A DNA stretch of 64,000 bases from Zygaena filipendulae (lineage: Eukaryota > Arthropoda > Insecta > Lepidoptera > Zygaenidae), in assembly GCA_907165275.2 (NCBI GenBank), contig OU015661.1, forward strand, positions 813,501 through 877,500. Reading direction: 5' to 3'. Under the pieces are notes generated by a model, which was not told the DNA's origin, did no database searches, and saw nothing but the letters and a program-made list of their open reading frames with translations. Of this stretch, positions 63,147-64,000 are shown piece after piece. Each line of letters starts with the position of its first letter. The first letter of the stretch is position 1. A program made the position numbers and the translations under genes.

Positions 63147-63855
63147 TATTATGTATTTTGTACTTCGTTTTGAATTGGAAGATTATATTATATTTTCTTT
63201 TAAGTTAATTTAGGTACTTACTACTTACATAATATTTTTTATCATTAGTGTAATAGTATCTTTTTCAATCATATTATTTACAAGACCGGTATAGTTGTAA
63301 CCTTGCTACGCTTACCATTAACGACTTCAAATATTGATATTCCAGAAAACCACAGCCTTAAAATTAGAATTAACTTTTTTGCACAAAAATGTCGTCATGT
63401 AGAAATCTCTCTAGCACTAACTTGTCTGTAAAGAATAATTATTTATATTTTTGAAATATCAGGCTGGCACTCAAGTTCCTAGCCTACTATATCTTGGGAA
63501 TACAAACCAACAAAGTGTACGTACCTAATATTAATCATATACAGAAGGAATTCTCTCAACAGGGAGGTGTCACATCACTTCCTGTTTACAAACGAACAAA
63601 CAAATCAAATTGACGTTATTCATACATCACAATTGTTAAATGTTTTGATTAAACATTTAATTAATGACGTAAACATTTATTATTAGGACTTATTCGATCC
63701 AATGTGAAGAGGTAGCGGGAAACGGAAGAATTGTCAAAGTTCCCGGATTCAAAGCGAGATTGACTATTGATTTGTGAATATAATAGGTACAATAAATTTT
63801 TAAAAAAGCTTTTTTCCGTATCCAAAATCAGCAAATATTCCCATTAGCTTTACAA
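63147..63855. other. AT-rich stretch, no gene seen
   Basis: No frame, terminus or CpG island of note. Confidence 0.45.
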
Positions 63856-63984
63856 CTAGCTGTTCTCCGTGGTTTTACTCCCGATAACTTAGGAGTTCCC
63901 GCAAAAATTTCGGGTTACTCAGGCAGTTCAGTGGATTTTGAGTTTATTAGTTACAAACATACATATCTTTCATCTTTATAATAT
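63856..63984 (-). mobile_element. Helitron-like repeat, subfamily B, internally deleted
   Basis: CTAG at 63,856, hairpin weakened (CCGTGGTTTTACTCCCG), AAAAATTTCGGGTTACTCAG, and the CTTTATAATAT 5' side near 63,980. Confidence 0.65.
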
Positions 63985-64000
63985 GATTACACGGTGTGAT

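Noticed and set aside
1..64000. CRISPR array, bacterial operon, riboswitch or prophage
   Set aside because: No regularly spaced identical repeats, no ribosome-binding-site-led gene runs; all repeat signatures are lepidopteran nuclear transposons.

Overview
This looks like lepidopteran (moth or butterfly) nuclear DNA. It is strongly AT-rich, has no bacterial-type gene packing, and is full of short repeats ending in the Lep1-type Helitron signature: a CCGCGG..GTGAAA..CCGCGG hairpin followed by CTAG. It also carries tRNA-like SINEs, non-LTR retrotransposon tails ending in short A-rich microsatellites, and repeats bounded by AACCGACTTCC. I found no convincing intact protein-coding gene, functional tRNA, rRNA or known microRNA. 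Most open frames in the window are 60-120 codons, unconserved in appearance and inside repeats. The window is best read as intergenic or intronic DNA.

Layout. 1-9 kb: Helitron and SINE fragments around a less repetitive block at 6.8-7.3 kb. 9-17 kb: Helitrons, two copies of a CRE-bearing repeat, the first copy of a 247-bp near-identical duplication (13.9 kb) and a complete non-autonomous hAT element with an 8-bp target duplication (16.16-17.07 kb). 18.1-19.8 kb: a nested composite in which an inverted-repeat element is interrupted by a Helitron and by a 1.04-kb piggyBac relative that keeps a piece of transposase coding sequence; a partial copy at 24.7-25.0 kb preserves both empty sites. 25.2-26.2 kb: four Helitrons head to tail. 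26.6-32.8 kb: repeats, a small coding-like frame and two CpG-rich unique blocks. 33.1-37 kb: the longest repeat-poor block, with a TATA-box plus splice-donor candidate, (TTAGG)3 and a perfect 21-bp hairpin. 37.4-42.9 kb: Helitrons and a coding-like frame at 39.46-39.65 kb. 43-48.3 kb: another repeat-poor block with YY1/Pho, E2F-like and TATA signals. 48.4-55.3 kb: repeats, the second 247-bp copy, a 273-bp tandem duplication and a 118-bp-arm near-perfect hairpin. 55.3-64 kb: low-repeat DNA, the second hAT copy, palindromic MITEs, and a candidate promoter plus first exon ending in a perfect splice donor at 60.6 kb.

Functionally, the short CpG-rich unique islands between repeats (several with GCCATTTT, TGACGTCA, TATA or splice-donor motifs) are the best candidates for enhancers, promoters or non-coding RNA starts. 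Their function is inference; nothing here identifies the host gene or locus. The structures seen directly are the transposon ends, target duplications, nested insertions and long inverted repeats.
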